From: Gelidibacter salicanalis
GTDB lineage: Bacteria > Bacteroidota > Bacteroidia > Flavobacteriales > Flavobacteriaceae
Assembly (NCBI RefSeq): GCF_007997285.1
Contig: NZ_VORX01000004.1
Location: 310,001 to 374,000, forward strand
Reading direction: 5' to 3'
DNA length: 64,000 bases
Shown here in pieces: positions 18,781 to 29,725 of this stretch; the first letter of the stretch is position 1, and each line of letters starts with the position of its first letter. The notes under the pieces were generated by a model that was not told the origin of the DNA, did not search any database, and saw nothing but the letters and a program-made list of their open reading frames with translations. Both the position numbers and the translations under genes were made by a program.

Positions 18781-18935
18781 TGGACCGTGGCATCTATAGG
18801 GTGAAAACTTTAGTAAAATAGTATGTTTATATGAACTGCTATCAGTTATCTAACGGATAAAACCGTCTTATGGTTTTATGAGAGCAGTAAATTGTGAAAA
18901 TATTTTAGAATCACCAACCAATATCCATAAAAAAA

Positions 18936-18972
18936 TAAAAGCACATCTTAATTGTCATTTAAAATGTGCTCT
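18936..18972 (-). terminator. Rho-independent terminator after the LOG family gene
   Basis: On the minus strand AGCACAT and ATGTGCT arms (18970-18964 and 18946-18940) close a 17-nt loop, followed by TTTTATTTTTTTATGG. It lies about 45 bp past the stop at 19017. Confidence 0.75.
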
Positions 18973-19016
18973 ACTTATGAATAGGATGTGGTTGTAATTG
19001 TAAAAAAGTACGAATC

Positions 19017-19706
19017 TTAGAAATTTGGACTCAGTTCAAACTCTTTATAGAACGCATCCAGAATATTAATTACTTCATCAGGAGTATCTACCAAGTGCAC
19101 CAAATCTAAATCTTTGTCGCTAATATTGGCGAACGAATCTAATAACGTCGCTTTTACCCAATCCAACAAGCCCGACCAGAATTCAGTACCGACAAGAATG
19201 ATAGGGAATTTCTCAATTTTATTTGTTTGGATTAAGGTAATGGCCTCAAATAATTCGTCTAAGGTTCCAAAACCCCCAGGCATTACGACGAAGCCTTGAG
19301 AATACTTAACAAACATGACTTTTCTGACAAAAAAATAGTCAAAATCTAAACTTTTATCGCCATCAATATAAGGGTTGTCATGTTGTTCAAATGGCAAGTC
19401 AATATTTAAGCCTACAGAAGTTCCGCCGGCAATATGGGCACCTTTGTTTCCTGCTTCCATAATCCCTGGGCCACCACCAGTGATAACGCCATAACCATGT
19501 TCGACTATTTTTTTGGCAACTTCTTCCGCTAATTTGTAATATTTATGATCAGGCTTGGTACGGGCAGATCCAAAAATAGACACACATGGTCCAATTTTGC
19601 TCAATTTTTCATAGCCGTTAACAAACTCACCCATTATTTTAAAAATGGCCCAAGAGTCGTTAGTTTTGATTTCATTCCAAGCTTTACTGTGTTTTTCTAA
19701 TCTCAT
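19017..19706 (-). CDS. LOG family protein (TIGR00730-type nucleotide phosphoribohydrolase)
   Basis: 229-residue Rossmann-like protein. The two family motifs are intact: GGGPGIMEAGNKGAHIAGG and VMPGGFGTLDELFEAITLIQ (PGGxGTxxE). Characterised members cut the N-glycosidic bond of nucleoside 5'-monophosphates (cytokinin activation in plants, purine monophosphates in bacteria). Length and the N-terminal extension before VSIFGSARTKP fit the longer bacterial subgroup. It is monocistronic with its own terminator. Confidence 0.9.
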   Translation of the reverse strand: MRLEKHSKAWNEIKTNDSWAIFKIMGEFVNGYEKLSKIGPCVSIFGSARTKPDHKYYKLAEEVAKKIVEHGYGVITGGGPGIMEAGNKGAHIAGGTSVGLNIDLPFEQHDNPYIDGDKSLDFDYFFVRKVMFVKYSQGFVVMPGGFGTLDELFEAITLIQTNKIEKFPIILVGTEFWSGLLDWVKATLLDSFANISDKDLDLVHLVDTPDEVINILDAFYKEFELSPNF

Positions 19707-19917
19707 TATGTGTAATATATAGTGTTTTATGTTATCAAGTGTAAATTTGACATGTCCGTAGAACTACTGCTACAAGAGCTGCCAAAACACACAAATTTAA
19801 TAGAAAATACGATAATACCTTCTATTCACTTGATTTTAAAAATACTGCTGTTTTTAACTTTTATAAGTCTAGGTAGTTAAATTCTGTGGTGTTTGTACCA
19901 AATCTATCAAACTTAAA

Positions 19918-19940
19918 AAGGCAAATCTTTCGATTTGCCT
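19918..19940 (-). terminator. Rho-independent terminator after the small membrane protein gene
   Basis: AGGCAAATC, a TTTC loop and GATTTGCCT form a perfect 9-bp stem (19919-19940). On the minus strand it is followed by TTTTTAAG. It lies 30 bp past the stop at 19970. Confidence 0.8.
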
Positions 19941-19969
19941 CATATTAAAATCATTTCGTTTTATACTTA

Positions 19970-20212
<243 letters not shown>

Positions 20213-20240
20213 TTAACACTATCCGTGAACGGTATATAAA

Positions 20241-23102
20241 CTACGCCTTAACGCTCGATTGCTCTGCCGCAATTTCCAATTCTTTCTTTAAAAATTTGGC
20301 AGTGTAGCTCTTTTTGTGTTGGGCCACATGCTCTGGCGTGCCTTCCACAATAATCTGTCCGCCACCTTTACCACCTTCATAACCAACGTCAATGACATGG
20401 TCCATGGTTTTAATGACATCCATATTGTGTTCTATAATTAATATGGTGTTGCCTTTATTGACCAATTCATTAAGGACGTCCATCAAAACACGAATATCTT
20501 CAAAATGTAATCCTGTCGTAGGTTCATCGAGAATATAAAAGGTGTTTCCGGTATCGCGTTTACTTAACTCCGTCGCTAATTTAATGCGCTGTGCTTCTCC
20601 TCCAGACAATGTTGTGCTTTGTTGCCCCAAGGTGATATAGCCTAAACCGACATCTTTTATGGTCTTTAACTTCTTGAATATTTTAGGGATATGCTCAAAG
20701 AAATCCACCCCTTCATTAATGGTCATGTCTAAAACATCACTGATCGATTTGCCTTTGTAACGAATTTCTAAGGTTTCCCGATTAAAACGTTTGCCTTGGC
20801 AAGTTTCACATTCTACATACACATCAGGGAGAAAATTCATCTCAATCACGCGAAGTCCACCTCCTTGACAGGTTTCGCAACGACCGCCTTTAACGTTAAA
20901 ACTGAAACGTCCTGGTTTATAGCCGCGAATCATCGCTTCCGGAATTTTCGCAAACAAGCTTCTGATTTCGTCAAAAGTTTTGGTATAGGTTGCTGGATTA
21001 CTACGTGGTGTACGACCAATGGGCGACTGATTAATGTCAATGACCTTGTCTATATGCTCCAAACCTTTGATGCTCTTGTAAGGCATCGGCTTTTTAACAC
21101 CATTAAAATAGTAAGCGTTTAAAATAGGGTAGAGGGTTTCATTAATCAAAGTCGATTTACCACTTCCCGATACGCCGGTAACACCAATCATTTTACCCAA
21201 TGGAAATTTAACCGATACATTTTTAAGGTTGTTACCCGTGCAGCCTTTCAGTTCGATAAACTTGCCATTGCCTTTACGACGCGATGCTGGTACTTCAATT
21301 TGTCGGGTGCCGTTAAGATAATCTGCCGTTAGGGTATGGTGGGTTTTCAATTCTTCCGGTGTGCCCACACTGATAATTTCGCCACCGTATTTACCAGCTT
21401 TCGGTCCAATGTCAATCACATAATCCGCGCATTCAATCATGTCTTTATCGTGTTCAACCACAATTACCGAGTTGCCAATATCGCGCAGCGCTATTAAAGA
21501 TTTGATCAATTTTTCATTATCGCGTTGGTGTAAGCCAATACTTGGCTCATCTAAAATATACAGTACGCCCACAAGTTGCGATCCAATTTGGGTGGCTAAA
21601 CGGATCCGTTGTGCTTCCCCGCCAGAAAGGGATTTTGAGCTTCTGTTCAGTGATAAATATTCCAAACCTACATCCAATAAAAACTGCAAGCGGGTTCTGA
21701 TTTCTTTGATAATTTCTTCGGATATCTTAAGTTGCTTCTCAGACAATTGCGGCGTCAGTTCTGCAAACCAGCGCGCTAGGTCCACGATATCTTTATTGGC
21801 CAATTCGGCAATGTTTAGTCCGTTCACTTTAAAGTAAAGCGATTCTTGGCGCAAACGCGAACCGTGACAAGCATCACATTCCACTTTGTCCATATAATCC
21901 TTGGCCCAACGTTTTAGTGATGTTGTTTCTGCTGTGGTGAACTGGTTTTCGATAAAGTTCGCAACGCCTTCAAAATCGATTTTATAATCACGGGTAACCC
22001 CTAATGTCTTACTTTCGATTGAAAACTTTTCATTACCCCCGTATAGGATCATTTTTTTTGCCTCGTCCGGAATGTCCTTGTAAGCATCAGTCAATTGAAA
22101 ATTGAACCGTTGCGCAATGGTTTCAAACTGCTTAAAAATCCAGCTGTTTTTGTAAGGGCCGTGTGGTGCCAAAGCGCCGCCTTTGATAGACAGATTTACA
22201 TCAGGAATAATTTTCTTTTCATTAACCTGATACAATTTGCCAATGCCGTTACACTTAGGACAAGCACCTTTTGGGGAGTTGAAAGAAAAGTTATTAGGTT
22301 CAGGATTTGGATAGGAAATCCCAGAGGTAGGACACATCAAACTTCTACTAAAATAGCGGGTTTCCTCAGTGTCCTGATCGAGGATCATTAACACATCATC
22401 ACCATGATACATGGCGGTGTTAATAGTCTCTGTAAGACGTTTTTCATTGTCCACCGTGTTGTCAATTTTCAGTCGGTCGATGACAATTTCAATATCATGC
22501 ATTTTATAGCGATCCAACTTCATGCCCTTCACCAAGTCTTTTACTTCGCCATCAGCGCGGACTTTCACGAAGCCTTGTTTGGCAATTTGCTCAAACAATT
22601 CGCGGTAATGACCCTTACGAGACCGAACCACCGGTGCCAAAATGTTGATGCGTTTGCCGTTAAAACTTTCTTGAATCAACTCTTTAATCTGTTCATCCGT
22701 ATAACTTACCATTTTTTCGCCGGTATTGTAGCTGTAAGCATCACTTGCTCTGGCGTACAATAATCGTAAAAAATCATAAATTTCAGTGATGGTCCCCACA
22801 GTAGATCGCGGTGATTTGCTCGTAGTTTTTTGTTCGATAGCAATAACTGGAGAAAGTCCATCAATTTTATCGACATCAGGACGCTCTAAGCCGCCCAGAA
22901 ACTGACGGGCATAAGCCGAAAAAGTTTCGATATAACGACGCTGTCCTTCAGCATAAATGGTATCAAAAGCTAATGACGATTTACCACTACCAGACAAGCC
23001 TGTAATGACTACAAGTTTTTCTCTGGGAATGCTGACGTCTATATTTTTAAGGTTGTGAACGCGTGCGCCTTGAACCTCTATTGTTTCTTCAAATGTACTC
23101 AT
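20241..23102 (-). CDS. uvrA: Excinuclease ABC subunit A
   Basis: 953-residue damage-recognition ATPase of nucleotide excision repair; it loads UvrB on lesions. Both ABC modules are intact: Walker [10 protein letters not shown] (residues 35-43) and [10 protein letters not shown], signatures [17 protein letters not shown] and [17 protein letters not shown], Walker [17 protein letters not shown] and [16 protein letters not shown]. Zinc-finger Cys pairs are visible in [29 protein letters not shown] and CETCQGKRF. Length is normal. A TACCTTTG promoter box lies 37 bp upstream. Confidence 0.97.
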   Translation of the reverse strand: MSTFEETIEVQGARVHNLKNIDVSIPREKLVVITGLSGSGKSSLAFDTIYAEGQRRYIETFSAYARQFLGGLERPDVDKIDGLSPVIAIEQKTTSKSPRSTVGTITEIYDFLRLLYARASDAYSYNTGEKMVSYTDEQIKELIQESFNGKRINILAPVVRSRKGHYRELFEQIAKQGFVKVRADGEVKDLVKGMKLDRYKMHDIEIVIDRLKIDNTVDNEKRLTETINTAMYHGDDVLMILDQDTEETRYFSRSLMCPTSGISYPNPEPNNFSFNSPKGACPKCNGIGKLYQVNEKKIIPDVNLSIKGGALAPHGPYKNSWIFKQFETIAQRFNFQLTDAYKDIPDEAKKMILYGGNEKFSIESKTLGVTRDYKIDFEGVANFIENQFTTAETTSLKRWAKDYMDKVECDACHGSRLRQESLYFKVNGLNIAELANKDIVDLARWFAELTPQLSEKQLKISEEIIKEIRTRLQFLLDVGLEYLSLNRSSKSLSGGEAQRIRLATQIGSQLVGVLYILDEPSIGLHQRDNEKLIKSLIALRDIGNSVIVVEHDKDMIECADYVIDIGPKAGKYGGEIISVGTPEELKTHHTLTADYLNGTRQIEVPASRRKGNGKFIELKGCTGNNLKNVSVKFPLGKMIGVTGVSGSGKSTLINETLYPILNAYYFNGVKKPMPYKSIKGLEHIDKVIDINQSPIGRTPRSNPATYTKTFDEIRSLFAKIPEAMIRGYKPGRFSFNVKGGRCETCQGGGLRVIEMNFLPDVYVECETCQGKRFNRETLEIRYKGKSISDVLDMTINEGVDFFEHIPKIFKKLKTIKDVGLGYITLGQQSTTLSGGEAQRIKLATELSKRDTGNTFYILDEPTTGLHFEDIRVLMDVLNELVNKGNTILIIEHNMDVIKTMDHVIDVGYEGGKGGGQIIVEGTPEHVAQHKKSYTAKFLKKELEIAAEQSSVKA

Positions 23103-23138
23103 AGTAGTGCAACCTTATCTGATTTACAGACAAGTTTG

Positions 23139-23146
23139 CAAAGGTA
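23139..23146 (-). promoter_or_regulatory. TAnnTTTG promoter box for uvrA
   Basis: TACCTTTG on the minus strand, 37 bp before the ATG. No good TTG element is visible at 17-23 bp, so only the -7 box is claimed. Confidence 0.5.
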
Positions 23147-23249
23147 CGGATTATGACCTAAAAAATAAAGGCCCGAATATGTAGAGTTTTGTTAAATTAT
23201 ATGATGGTGAGAGGGTTATATCGCATTGGCTAATTTTAGCTCTTATTAG

Positions 23250-23969
23250 CTACTTCTTGCCAACCACATCCGTGATTTCAATCCCAAAAACCAAAAATTT
23301 ATGGAATGTGGGTAAATGAGCTCCAGAATCAGTTGTGGTCCAATCGCTCCACGAGGCTTCTAATCCCCCAATTGGCAGAATATCTACCCACATTTGGAAA
23401 CTATTAGGTTTCCCTGTATCTTCCAAATGCCACAGATAAGAATCGCCTGGGGTCGTGCCGCCAGAATTGTATGTTACCAGCAATGCTTTTGAACCATTAT
23501 CCAAGGTAACCACCTGGCGCTCTGTACCAGCATCAAAAACTTTATACGGCGCCACTACCCAAAAAGAATCGTTGTTAAAATAGGAAAGGGCCTTATCAAT
23601 CAGTTCTTGCCCTTCTTTGCCTTCAATTATTTGTTCATTTTGAAAGACTTTGCTATTGGAAGGGGAATTTAAATCTAAAGTCACTTTGTAGTCTTTCCAA
23701 TAAACTTCGCAAGTATTTTCGGCCTTATTCCATTTAAAGTGATGGCGTTTTTTAAAGGTCCATTCTAAATAATTGGTGTTTTTATAGGCGTCATGATCCA
23801 ATGCATGGAGCATTTTGGTGGCCAACTGTTCCGCTTGTTGGCCTTTGGTGCCCGTTGGTACATCTTCATTGTATTTGAAATACACAAAACCGAAAAGCAG
23901 CAAAGACGGCAACGTAAGGAAGATGATTATCCCCGCAATTATTTTTAGTATTTTTTTTGGTTTGGTCAT
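23250..23969 (-). CDS. Hypothetical membrane-anchored protein
   Basis: 239 residues. A single N-terminal membrane anchor (about residues 9-29, ILKIIAGIIIFLTLPSLLLF) is followed by a soluble, Trp-rich domain (LEWTFKKRHHFKWNK, EVYWKDYKVTLDL, SFWVVAPYKVFDAG, SYLWHLEDTGKPNSFQMWVD). The anchor points the domain to the periplasm. It starts about 45 bp before the ACP phosphodiesterase stop region, reading the same way, so the pair may be co-transcribed. I do not recognise the family, though similar proteins occur in Flavobacteriaceae. Confidence 0.78.
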   Translation of the reverse strand: MTKPKKILKIIAGIIIFLTLPSLLLFGFVYFKYNEDVPTGTKGQQAEQLATKMLHALDHDAYKNTNYLEWTFKKRHHFKWNKAENTCEVYWKDYKVTLDLNSPSNSKVFQNEQIIEGKEGQELIDKALSYFNNDSFWVVAPYKVFDAGTERQVVTLDNGSKALLVTYNSGGTTPGDSYLWHLEDTGKPNSFQMWVDILPIGGLEASWSDWTTTDSGAHLPTFHKFLVFGIEITDVVGKK

Positions 23970-24013
23970 TACTAGTATAAAAAGGTTAATAAGTTAACTT
24001 ATCGTAGTGGAGT

Positions 24014-24619
24014 TTAGTGTAAAGCGTACAACTGATGTAGCATGGCTAATTTTTCGTTAGAGAACGCTCGCAACTCTTCAAAGAAATCGGTAAATTCTTC
24101 TTCAAATTCGTCGTAAAACTCCTGAAGTTCGTCAGTGGCGTTGTTCATCCCAGAAATATTGTTGGTACGGTGGTTCATTCCATTTAGTACTTTTTGAATG
24201 CCTTCAATATGAGCATAGTTTAACAACCAATTATCAGCAATCATATAGGGCATCATTTTCTGAATGCGTACGGGTAGTATGGTGAAATTTGCTTTTAAAT
24301 CGTCGTAAAAGTTTTCTATATAAAGATCTAGTGGGATATCGGAATATTGCGACCAATTTTTCGCTAAAAAATGATCGTATAATATATCTACAATTACGCC
24401 GCTGTAGTGGCTGTAATTTTTATGAAGTCGTTTGGTGCTCATTCTCACGGTTGGGTGCGCATCTGTAAAGGTGTCAATTTTGCGATGGAGCAAAATACCA
24501 ATTTGAATAGCATCGGGGTATTTTGCATACCGCTTTCCTTTGATGCCGTCGGCTATAAAATTGCCAATCGTAATGGCCGTGTTGTCTCCAGAAAGATAAA
24601 TGTGGGCTAAAAAATTCAT
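24014..24619 (-). CDS. acpH: Acyl carrier protein phosphodiesterase
   Basis: 201 residues of the AcpH (DUF479) family, which removes the 4'-phosphopantetheine group from acyl carrier protein. Family signatures are MNFLAHIYLSGDN at the N-terminus, GNFIADGIKGKRY, and GILLHRKIDTFTDAHPTVR with the His and Asp residues that place it in the HD superfamily. YSGVIVDILYDHFLAKNW is also typical. It is divergent from glmM with only 77 bp between. Confidence 0.9.
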   Translation of the reverse strand: MNFLAHIYLSGDNTAITIGNFIADGIKGKRYAKYPDAIQIGILLHRKIDTFTDAHPTVRMSTKRLHKNYSHYSGVIVDILYDHFLAKNWSQYSDIPLDLYIENFYDDLKANFTILPVRIQKMMPYMIADNWLLNYAHIEGIQKVLNGMNHRTNNISGMNNATDELQEFYDEFEEEFTDFFEELRAFSNEKLAMLHQLYALH

Positions 24620-24666
24620 TGGTCTAATTTACGGAATTGCAATTTACATATCCAAGATTGTAATCG

Positions 24667-24674
24667 TATATTTG
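24667..24674 (+). promoter_or_regulatory. TAnnTTTG promoter box for glmM
   Basis: TATATTTG ends 22 bp before the ATG at 24697. A TTG at 24637 is 27 bp away, longer than the usual spacer, so the -33 element is doubtful. Confidence 0.5.
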
Positions 24675-24696
24675 CTTTTCATTTTAAAAAACACAT

Positions 24697-26085
24697 ATGA
24701 CACTCATAAAATCTATTTCTGGAATACGAGGAACCATTGGAGGCAAGGTAGGCGATAATTTAACGCCTATTGACGCGGTAAAATTTGCATCCGCTTACGG
24801 CGTATGGTTAAAACAGCAACGCAATAAAGACAACTATCGGGTTGTGGTAGGGCGTGATGCGCGTATTTCTGGAGAAATGATTCAAAATTTAGTGATGAAT
24901 ACTTTGGTGGGGATGGGCATTCATGTCATTGATCTTGGCTTGTCTACCACGCCAACGGTGGAGGTTGCCGTACCTATGGAACATGCAGATGGTGGTATTA
25001 TTTTGACCGCAAGCCACAATCCGAAACAATGGAACGCGCTAAAACTTTTAAACGCTAAAGGTGAATTTTTAAATGGTGAAGAAGGTGCCAAGATTTTAGA
25101 AATAGCTGAATCAGGCGACATGAGTTTTGCAGAGGTGGACGATCTTGGAGAAATCACAAAAAACGAAGCCTATATTGATATACATATTGATGAGGTTTTA
25201 AAGATGCCATTGGTGAATAAAAAAGCCGTTGAAGCAGCGCAATTCCGAGTGGTTGTAGATGGTGTGAATTCTACTGGTGGCATCGCCATTCCACTATTAT
25301 TGGAGCGTTTAGGTGTGCACGCTATTAAATTGTTTTGTGAGCCAAACGGTCAGTTTCCTCACAATCCAGAACCTTTAAAAGAGCATTTATACGATTTGGC
25401 TGCTGAGGTAGTTAAAGAAAAAGCCGATTTAGGGATTGTGGTCGATCCAGATGTTGACCGATTAGCCTTTATGGACGAAAATGGAGAAATTTTTGGTGAA
25501 GAATATACCTTAGTGGCTTGTGCCGATTATGTGTTGAGCAAAACACCGGGAAACACCGTAAGTAATATGAGCTCCACTAGAGCCTTGAGAGATGTGACTG
25601 AAAAGCACGGCGGAACTTACGAAGCGAGCGCTGTAGGTGAGGTAAATGTTGTGGAACTGATGAAGAAAAATAACGCCATCATTGGTGGTGAAGGAAACGG
25701 AGGTATCATTTACCCTGAACTTCATTATGGACGTGATGCCCTTGTTGGTGTAGCGCTATTTTTAAGTCTGTTGGCGGAAAAGAAAATGAAAACGAGCGAA
25801 TTAAGAGCTACCTACCCAAATTATTTTATGGGCAAAAAGAAAATTGAACTGACTCCAGGCATGGATGTGGACGGTATTTTATCTAAAATGGAAGAGCGTT
25901 ACCAAAATGAAAATTTAACCACAATTGACGGGGTTAAGATTGACTTTAGTAACAGTTGGGTACATTTGCGCAAGAGTAATACCGAACCAATTATCAGAAT
26001 TTATACGGAAGCCCCTTCGCAGGAAGAAGCAGACGCTTTAGGTAATAAGATCATTGCAGAGATTAAAACCATTGCCAATATTTAG
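24697..26085 (+). CDS. glmM: Phosphoglucosamine mutase
   Basis: 462-residue alpha-D-phosphohexomutase. It converts glucosamine-6-phosphate to glucosamine-1-phosphate for UDP-GlcNAc, feeding peptidoglycan and lipid A. The phosphoserine loop TASHNPKQWNALKLL carries Ser106; the metal loop DPDVDRLAF, the sugar loop GGEGNGGIIYPELHYGRD and the phosphate-binding loop RKSNTEPIIRIYTEAP are all present. Related phosphomannomutase activity cannot be excluded by eye, but this is the form annotated as GlmM in Bacteroidota. Confidence 0.9.
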   Translation: MTLIKSISGIRGTIGGKVGDNLTPIDAVKFASAYGVWLKQQRNKDNYRVVVGRDARISGEMIQNLVMNTLVGMGIHVIDLGLSTTPTVEVAVPMEHADGGIILTASHNPKQWNALKLLNAKGEFLNGEEGAKILEIAESGDMSFAEVDDLGEITKNEAYIDIHIDEVLKMPLVNKKAVEAAQFRVVVDGVNSTGGIAIPLLLERLGVHAIKLFCEPNGQFPHNPEPLKEHLYDLAAEVVKEKADLGIVVDPDVDRLAFMDENGEIFGEEYTLVACADYVLSKTPGNTVSNMSSTRALRDVTEKHGGTYEASAVGEVNVVELMKKNNAIIGGEGNGGIIYPELHYGRDALVGVALFLSLLAEKKMKTSELRATYPNYFMGKKKIELTPGMDVDGILSKMEERYQNENLTTIDGVKIDFSNSWVHLRKSNTEPIIRIYTEAPSQEEADALGNKIIAEIKTIANI

Positions 26086-26191
26086 TACGAGAAGGAATGA
26101 TTCTAGTGAAAGCGTAATGGCATTTCACAATTAATTAATGAAGAAGACCTGTCCTTAAGCAGAAACACATAGCATCGAAAATTGTAACCAC

Positions 26192-27697
26192 ATGATTTCA
26201 ACAGATACATCAGTAGGAAAAATCACCGAACTTGAAGCTTATTTTCAGCAGTTCAGGCAGCACATTATTGGCATTGACCAAGATTTTAAGACGCCTTACG
26301 GAAAGCAGAAGATCATTTATACAGATTGGACGGCTTCGGGTCGCTTGTACCGACCTATAGAAGAAAAGTTGATGAATGACTTTGGACCCTATGTAGCCAA
26401 CACTCATACGGAGACCACGGTGTCCGGAACAGCCATGACCAAGGCGTACCATAAAGCCAAGCACATCATTAAAGATCATGTGAACAGTAATGCAGACGAT
26501 GTTTTGATTTGCTGTGGCAGTGGGATGACGGAAGCCATCAATAAATTCCAGCGTATTTTAGGTTTGAAGGTTCCTGAAAACTTGCAAAAACATACCACGG
26601 TGCCTGATGAAATGCGCCCGGTGGTATTTATCACTCATATGGAACACCATTCTAATCAAACCTCATGGTTGGAAACCATTGCTAAAGTTGAGGTGATTCC
26701 TCCAGGTGAAGATGGGTTGTTTTGTATGGATAACTTGAAAGAACTTTTAGATAAACATGAGGCACGGCCAATAAAGATCGCTTCCGTAGTTGGAGGGTCT
26801 AATGTGACTGGCATCCAAACGCCCTATCACGACATTGCAAAAGTAATGCATCAAAATGGCGGGGTCTGTTTTGTAGATTTTGCTTGTTCTGCACCTTATG
26901 TTGATATTGATATGCATCCAGCAGACGAGGACGAAGCCTTAGACGGTATTTTCCTTTCGCCTCACAAATTTTTGGGAGGTCCTGGCACTTCAGGTGTGTT
27001 AATTTTTAATAAGAAATTATACAAAAATATGATTCCGGATAGTCCAGGTGGCGGTACCGTAAGTTGGACCAATCCTTGGGGAGAGCATAAATATATTGAC
27101 AATATTGAAGATCGGGAAGATGGTGGAACACCAGGGTTTTTACAAACCATAAAGACTGCCTTGGCGATTAAATTGAAAGAACAAATGGGCGTGGCCAAAA
27201 TGTTGGAGCGTGAGCATGAACTCATCGACTATATTTTTAGTGCTTTGAATCCCATTGAAAATATTAACATTCTTGCAGGTCAACACCAAGACCGTTTGGG
27301 GGTGATTTCTTTTTATATAGATGATTTGCATTACAATTTGGGTGTAAAGATCCTCAACGATCGTTTTGGAATTCAAACCCGTGGCGGTTGTAGCTGTGCG
27401 GGGACTTACGGACATTTCTTGTTACACGTAGACGTGGAAACCTCAAATGCACTGACTCAGGAAATTTCTTTAGGGGAATTGATGCGGAAGCCAGGCTGGA
27501 TCCGGATGTCTATTCACCCGACCACCTCTACTGAAGAAGCGATGTATTTCTGCGAAAGCTTAATTGCATTGGCCGAAAACCATAAAACATGGGCCAAGGA
27601 TTACGATTATATTGCTGCAACGAATGAGTTTGTGCATAAGTCGACCGTAATTGAGGACAAATTTCAACTGCCGGTGGAGGAGTGGTTTGAGTTGTAG
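26192..27697 (+). CDS. Class V aminotransferase-fold PLP enzyme (cysteine desulfurase-like)
   Basis: 501 residues, longer than SufS/IscS (about 400). The PLP lysine is Lys259 in FLSPHKFLGGPGTSGVLIF, preceded by VCFVDFACSAPYVDID (the Asp that binds the pyridine ring). FVTHMEHHSNQTSW-type segment supplies the conserved His. RGGCSCAGTYGHFLL contains Cys residues near the position of the desulfurase active Cys, so sulfur chemistry is possible. No suf or isc genes are adjacent, and the substrate is unknown. Confidence 0.85.
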   Translation: MISTDTSVGKITELEAYFQQFRQHIIGIDQDFKTPYGKQKIIYTDWTASGRLYRPIEEKLMNDFGPYVANTHTETTVSGTAMTKAYHKAKHIIKDHVNSNADDVLICCGSGMTEAINKFQRILGLKVPENLQKHTTVPDEMRPVVFITHMEHHSNQTSWLETIAKVEVIPPGEDGLFCMDNLKELLDKHEARPIKIASVVGGSNVTGIQTPYHDIAKVMHQNGGVCFVDFACSAPYVDIDMHPADEDEALDGIFLSPHKFLGGPGTSGVLIFNKKLYKNMIPDSPGGGTVSWTNPWGEHKYIDNIEDREDGGTPGFLQTIKTALAIKLKEQMGVAKMLEREHELIDYIFSALNPIENINILAGQHQDRLGVISFYIDDLHYNLGVKILNDRFGIQTRGGCSCAGTYGHFLLHVDVETSNALTQEISLGELMRKPGWIRMSIHPTTSTEEAMYFCESLIALAENHKTWAKDYDYIAATNEFVHKSTVIEDKFQLPVEEWFEL

Positions 27698-27834
27698 AAT
27701 AGAACGTTTGTGCATAAGGTTAATTGCGTGTTTTAACACTAAAGTCAGTAACTAAAATACTGACCAAGAATATCCATATGGACTTTTGTAAATAAGCTAA
27801 AACTAGCAATAAATGACGGGGTGGGGCATAGTTT

Positions 27835-28641
27835 TTAATTTTCAATCCAACTATAGAATTTAATATTATTCCAACTATAAATTGAAATTGTAACTCCAGA
27901 GTTTTCTTCTATGTTTTTTGAAGAATAGTCGTTCAGGATGCTACCCAGATCATTAAATTCTGCGAAATCCGAGTATTTATAGAATTTAGAAGGGTGATTA
28001 ACCCGATTCCCATCAGTTGTTTCAGGATATGGTATTCTGCCCTCTCCTTCAAATTCAAATTCTTCGAAATCAGGATTTTGTTCTAAAATCGTAAAAAAAT
28101 CTGAATAAATGTTGGTGTTATTTGTATTAGTTCCACAAACATAAGCGAATGAATTTTCAGGAATCCTAAAAGTTTTGTCGTATAATGAACTTGTAAAATT
28201 CTTTTCGATAAGCGTTAAAGAAATTTTTTCTTGATTAATGTCTATTGAATATTTGTCAATTGTATTTCCATTTATAAAAGTTACTTTATTTGTGTTTAGA
28301 GGCAAGTCAATATAAGAAATGGCAGGTCCAAATGCGGTTAAACAAATTTCTGGTTCAATTATTCCATCAAACCTTATAATTAGTTCACTGCCCTTTGTAA
28401 ATTCAGTTGTAGATAAACTAAAGTTTACACAAGAAAAAATTTCAGAACTGATTAATTTCAGTTTCAAGGAGGGCTCTTGTACGTCATTAGTATTAAATAT
28501 TTCTTCGGGCATGAAATTTATTTCAGTTTCAATTAAGTTTCCCGTAATAAATTCAGAATATTCCGTTTCATTAGCCATCTCATCATCGGTACTACAACTA
28601 AATATAATGATTGATAGGATTAATAGTGTAAGTTTTTTCAT
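27835..28641 (-). CDS. Hypothetical lipoprotein
   Basis: 268 residues. The lipoprotein signal MKKLTLLILSIIIFSC has a clear lipobox (IFSC) followed by STDDE, an acidic +2 region typical of Bacteroidota surface lipoproteins. The mature part is beta-rich with acidic stretches (EFEEFEFEGEGRIPYPETTDG). No known domain is recognised. Codon use is more AT-rich than its neighbours, which may mark a recent gain between the aminotransferase and acyltransferase genes. Confidence 0.75.
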   Translation of the reverse strand: MKKLTLLILSIIIFSCSTDDEMANETEYSEFITGNLIETEINFMPEEIFNTNDVQEPSLKLKLISSEIFSCVNFSLSTTEFTKGSELIIRFDGIIEPEICLTAFGPAISYIDLPLNTNKVTFINGNTIDKYSIDINQEKISLTLIEKNFTSSLYDKTFRIPENSFAYVCGTNTNNTNIYSDFFTILEQNPDFEEFEFEGEGRIPYPETTDGNRVNHPSKFYKYSDFAEFNDLGSILNDYSSKNIEENSGVTISIYSWNNIKFYSWIEN

Positions 28642-28771
28642 TTGTGTTCTTTTCAGAATAGATGAATAAATTCCAAATTGGTTGCGTCAAATTATGCCCT
28701 ACACTTAAAAATCAACAACTTCCATTTTAAAGCGTGTACATTATTGAAATTAATAACGACATTATAATGCT

Positions 28772-29662
28772 TTATTTAAATTCTTCGGGCACCGCATTTC
28801 GATGTTTCCAGCGTCGATGTGTCCATAGGTAATATTGGGGGGCTTCGCGAATTTGTTTCTCTAATTTCTTGGTAAATATATCCGTTATCTCGTAGTTGGG
28901 ATATTCATTAGGATGCACTGCTAGGGTTTCAAAAGTAGTTTCATAGAATCCCCTTTTTAAACGTTTTACTCTAAAAAACACGACGGACATGTCTAATCTT
29001 TTGGCTAGCATTTCAGCGCCTGTATGAATCGGGACTTTAATTCCCATAAATTCATTCCAGTGATATGCTCGCGCAATACGAGGTGTTTGATCAGACACGA
29101 ATCCATTGATAGTTAATTCGCCTCTTTGTTTCGTTTTGGTGAGCGTAGGGACAGTCTCCTTGGTGGTGATCAGCGTGCTGTCATATTTTGCCCGGATACG
29201 CTTCACTAACCGATCGAAATATTTATTACCTAACCTGCTGTAAACCGCGTATCCCTTGTGCGACACGTATTTTTGCATAATAAATATCCATTCCCAACTT
29301 CCGTAATGCCCGCACATTAATACGATACTTCTATTTTGCTTTTCCAAGTCATTAATCAGCTCAATATTGGCAAACGTAAAGCGTTCTTTCATTGCTTTTT
29401 CAGAAATGGTCAAGGATTTGATCGCCTCTACCATCATATCGCAAAAATGGTGATAGAACTTTTTGGTGATTAAATTTATCTCAGTTTCGGGTTTCTCAGG
29501 GAAAACCAATCTTAAATTATCCTGCACCACTTTTTTTCGGTAGCCGAGCAATTTATAGATAATCAAATACAGACCATCAGAAAAGGCGTAAAGCAATCGA
29601 AATGGTAATATTGAAATCAACCAAATTAGTGGATAAACCAAGATGTAAAGGAGAAATTGCAT
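28772..29662 (-). CDS. Lysophospholipid/lipid A acyltransferase (LpxL/HtrB-like)
   Basis: 296 residues. An N-terminal membrane segment (FLLYILVYPLIWLISILPF) anchors an acyltransferase domain with the HX4E catalytic motif (His119-Glu124 in CGHYGSWEW), then GFVSDQTPR and PIHTGAEMLAKRLDMSVVFF. The enzyme transfers a secondary acyl chain to lipid A or a related ornithine/amino lipid at the inner membrane. It is divergent from the rhomboid gene. The acyl chain specificity cannot be read from sequence. Confidence 0.9.
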   Translation of the reverse strand: MQFLLYILVYPLIWLISILPFRLLYAFSDGLYLIIYKLLGYRKKVVQDNLRLVFPEKPETEINLITKKFYHHFCDMMVEAIKSLTISEKAMKERFTFANIELINDLEKQNRSIVLMCGHYGSWEWIFIMQKYVSHKGYAVYSRLGNKYFDRLVKRIRAKYDSTLITTKETVPTLTKTKQRGELTINGFVSDQTPRIARAYHWNEFMGIKVPIHTGAEMLAKRLDMSVVFFRVKRLKRGFYETTFETLAVHPNEYPNYEITDIFTKKLEKQIREAPQYYLWTHRRWKHRNAVPEEFK

Positions 29663-29725
29663 TTTTTAATATTAGATTTGCAGGTGCAAAGATATGCTTA
29701 AAAATATTTAATACGTTTGGAGTTT

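Noticed and set aside
20796-22763. Several plus-strand ORFs of 98-132 codons opposite uvrA
   Set aside because: They are antisense shadows of a strongly conserved gene, with low-complexity composition and no start signals.
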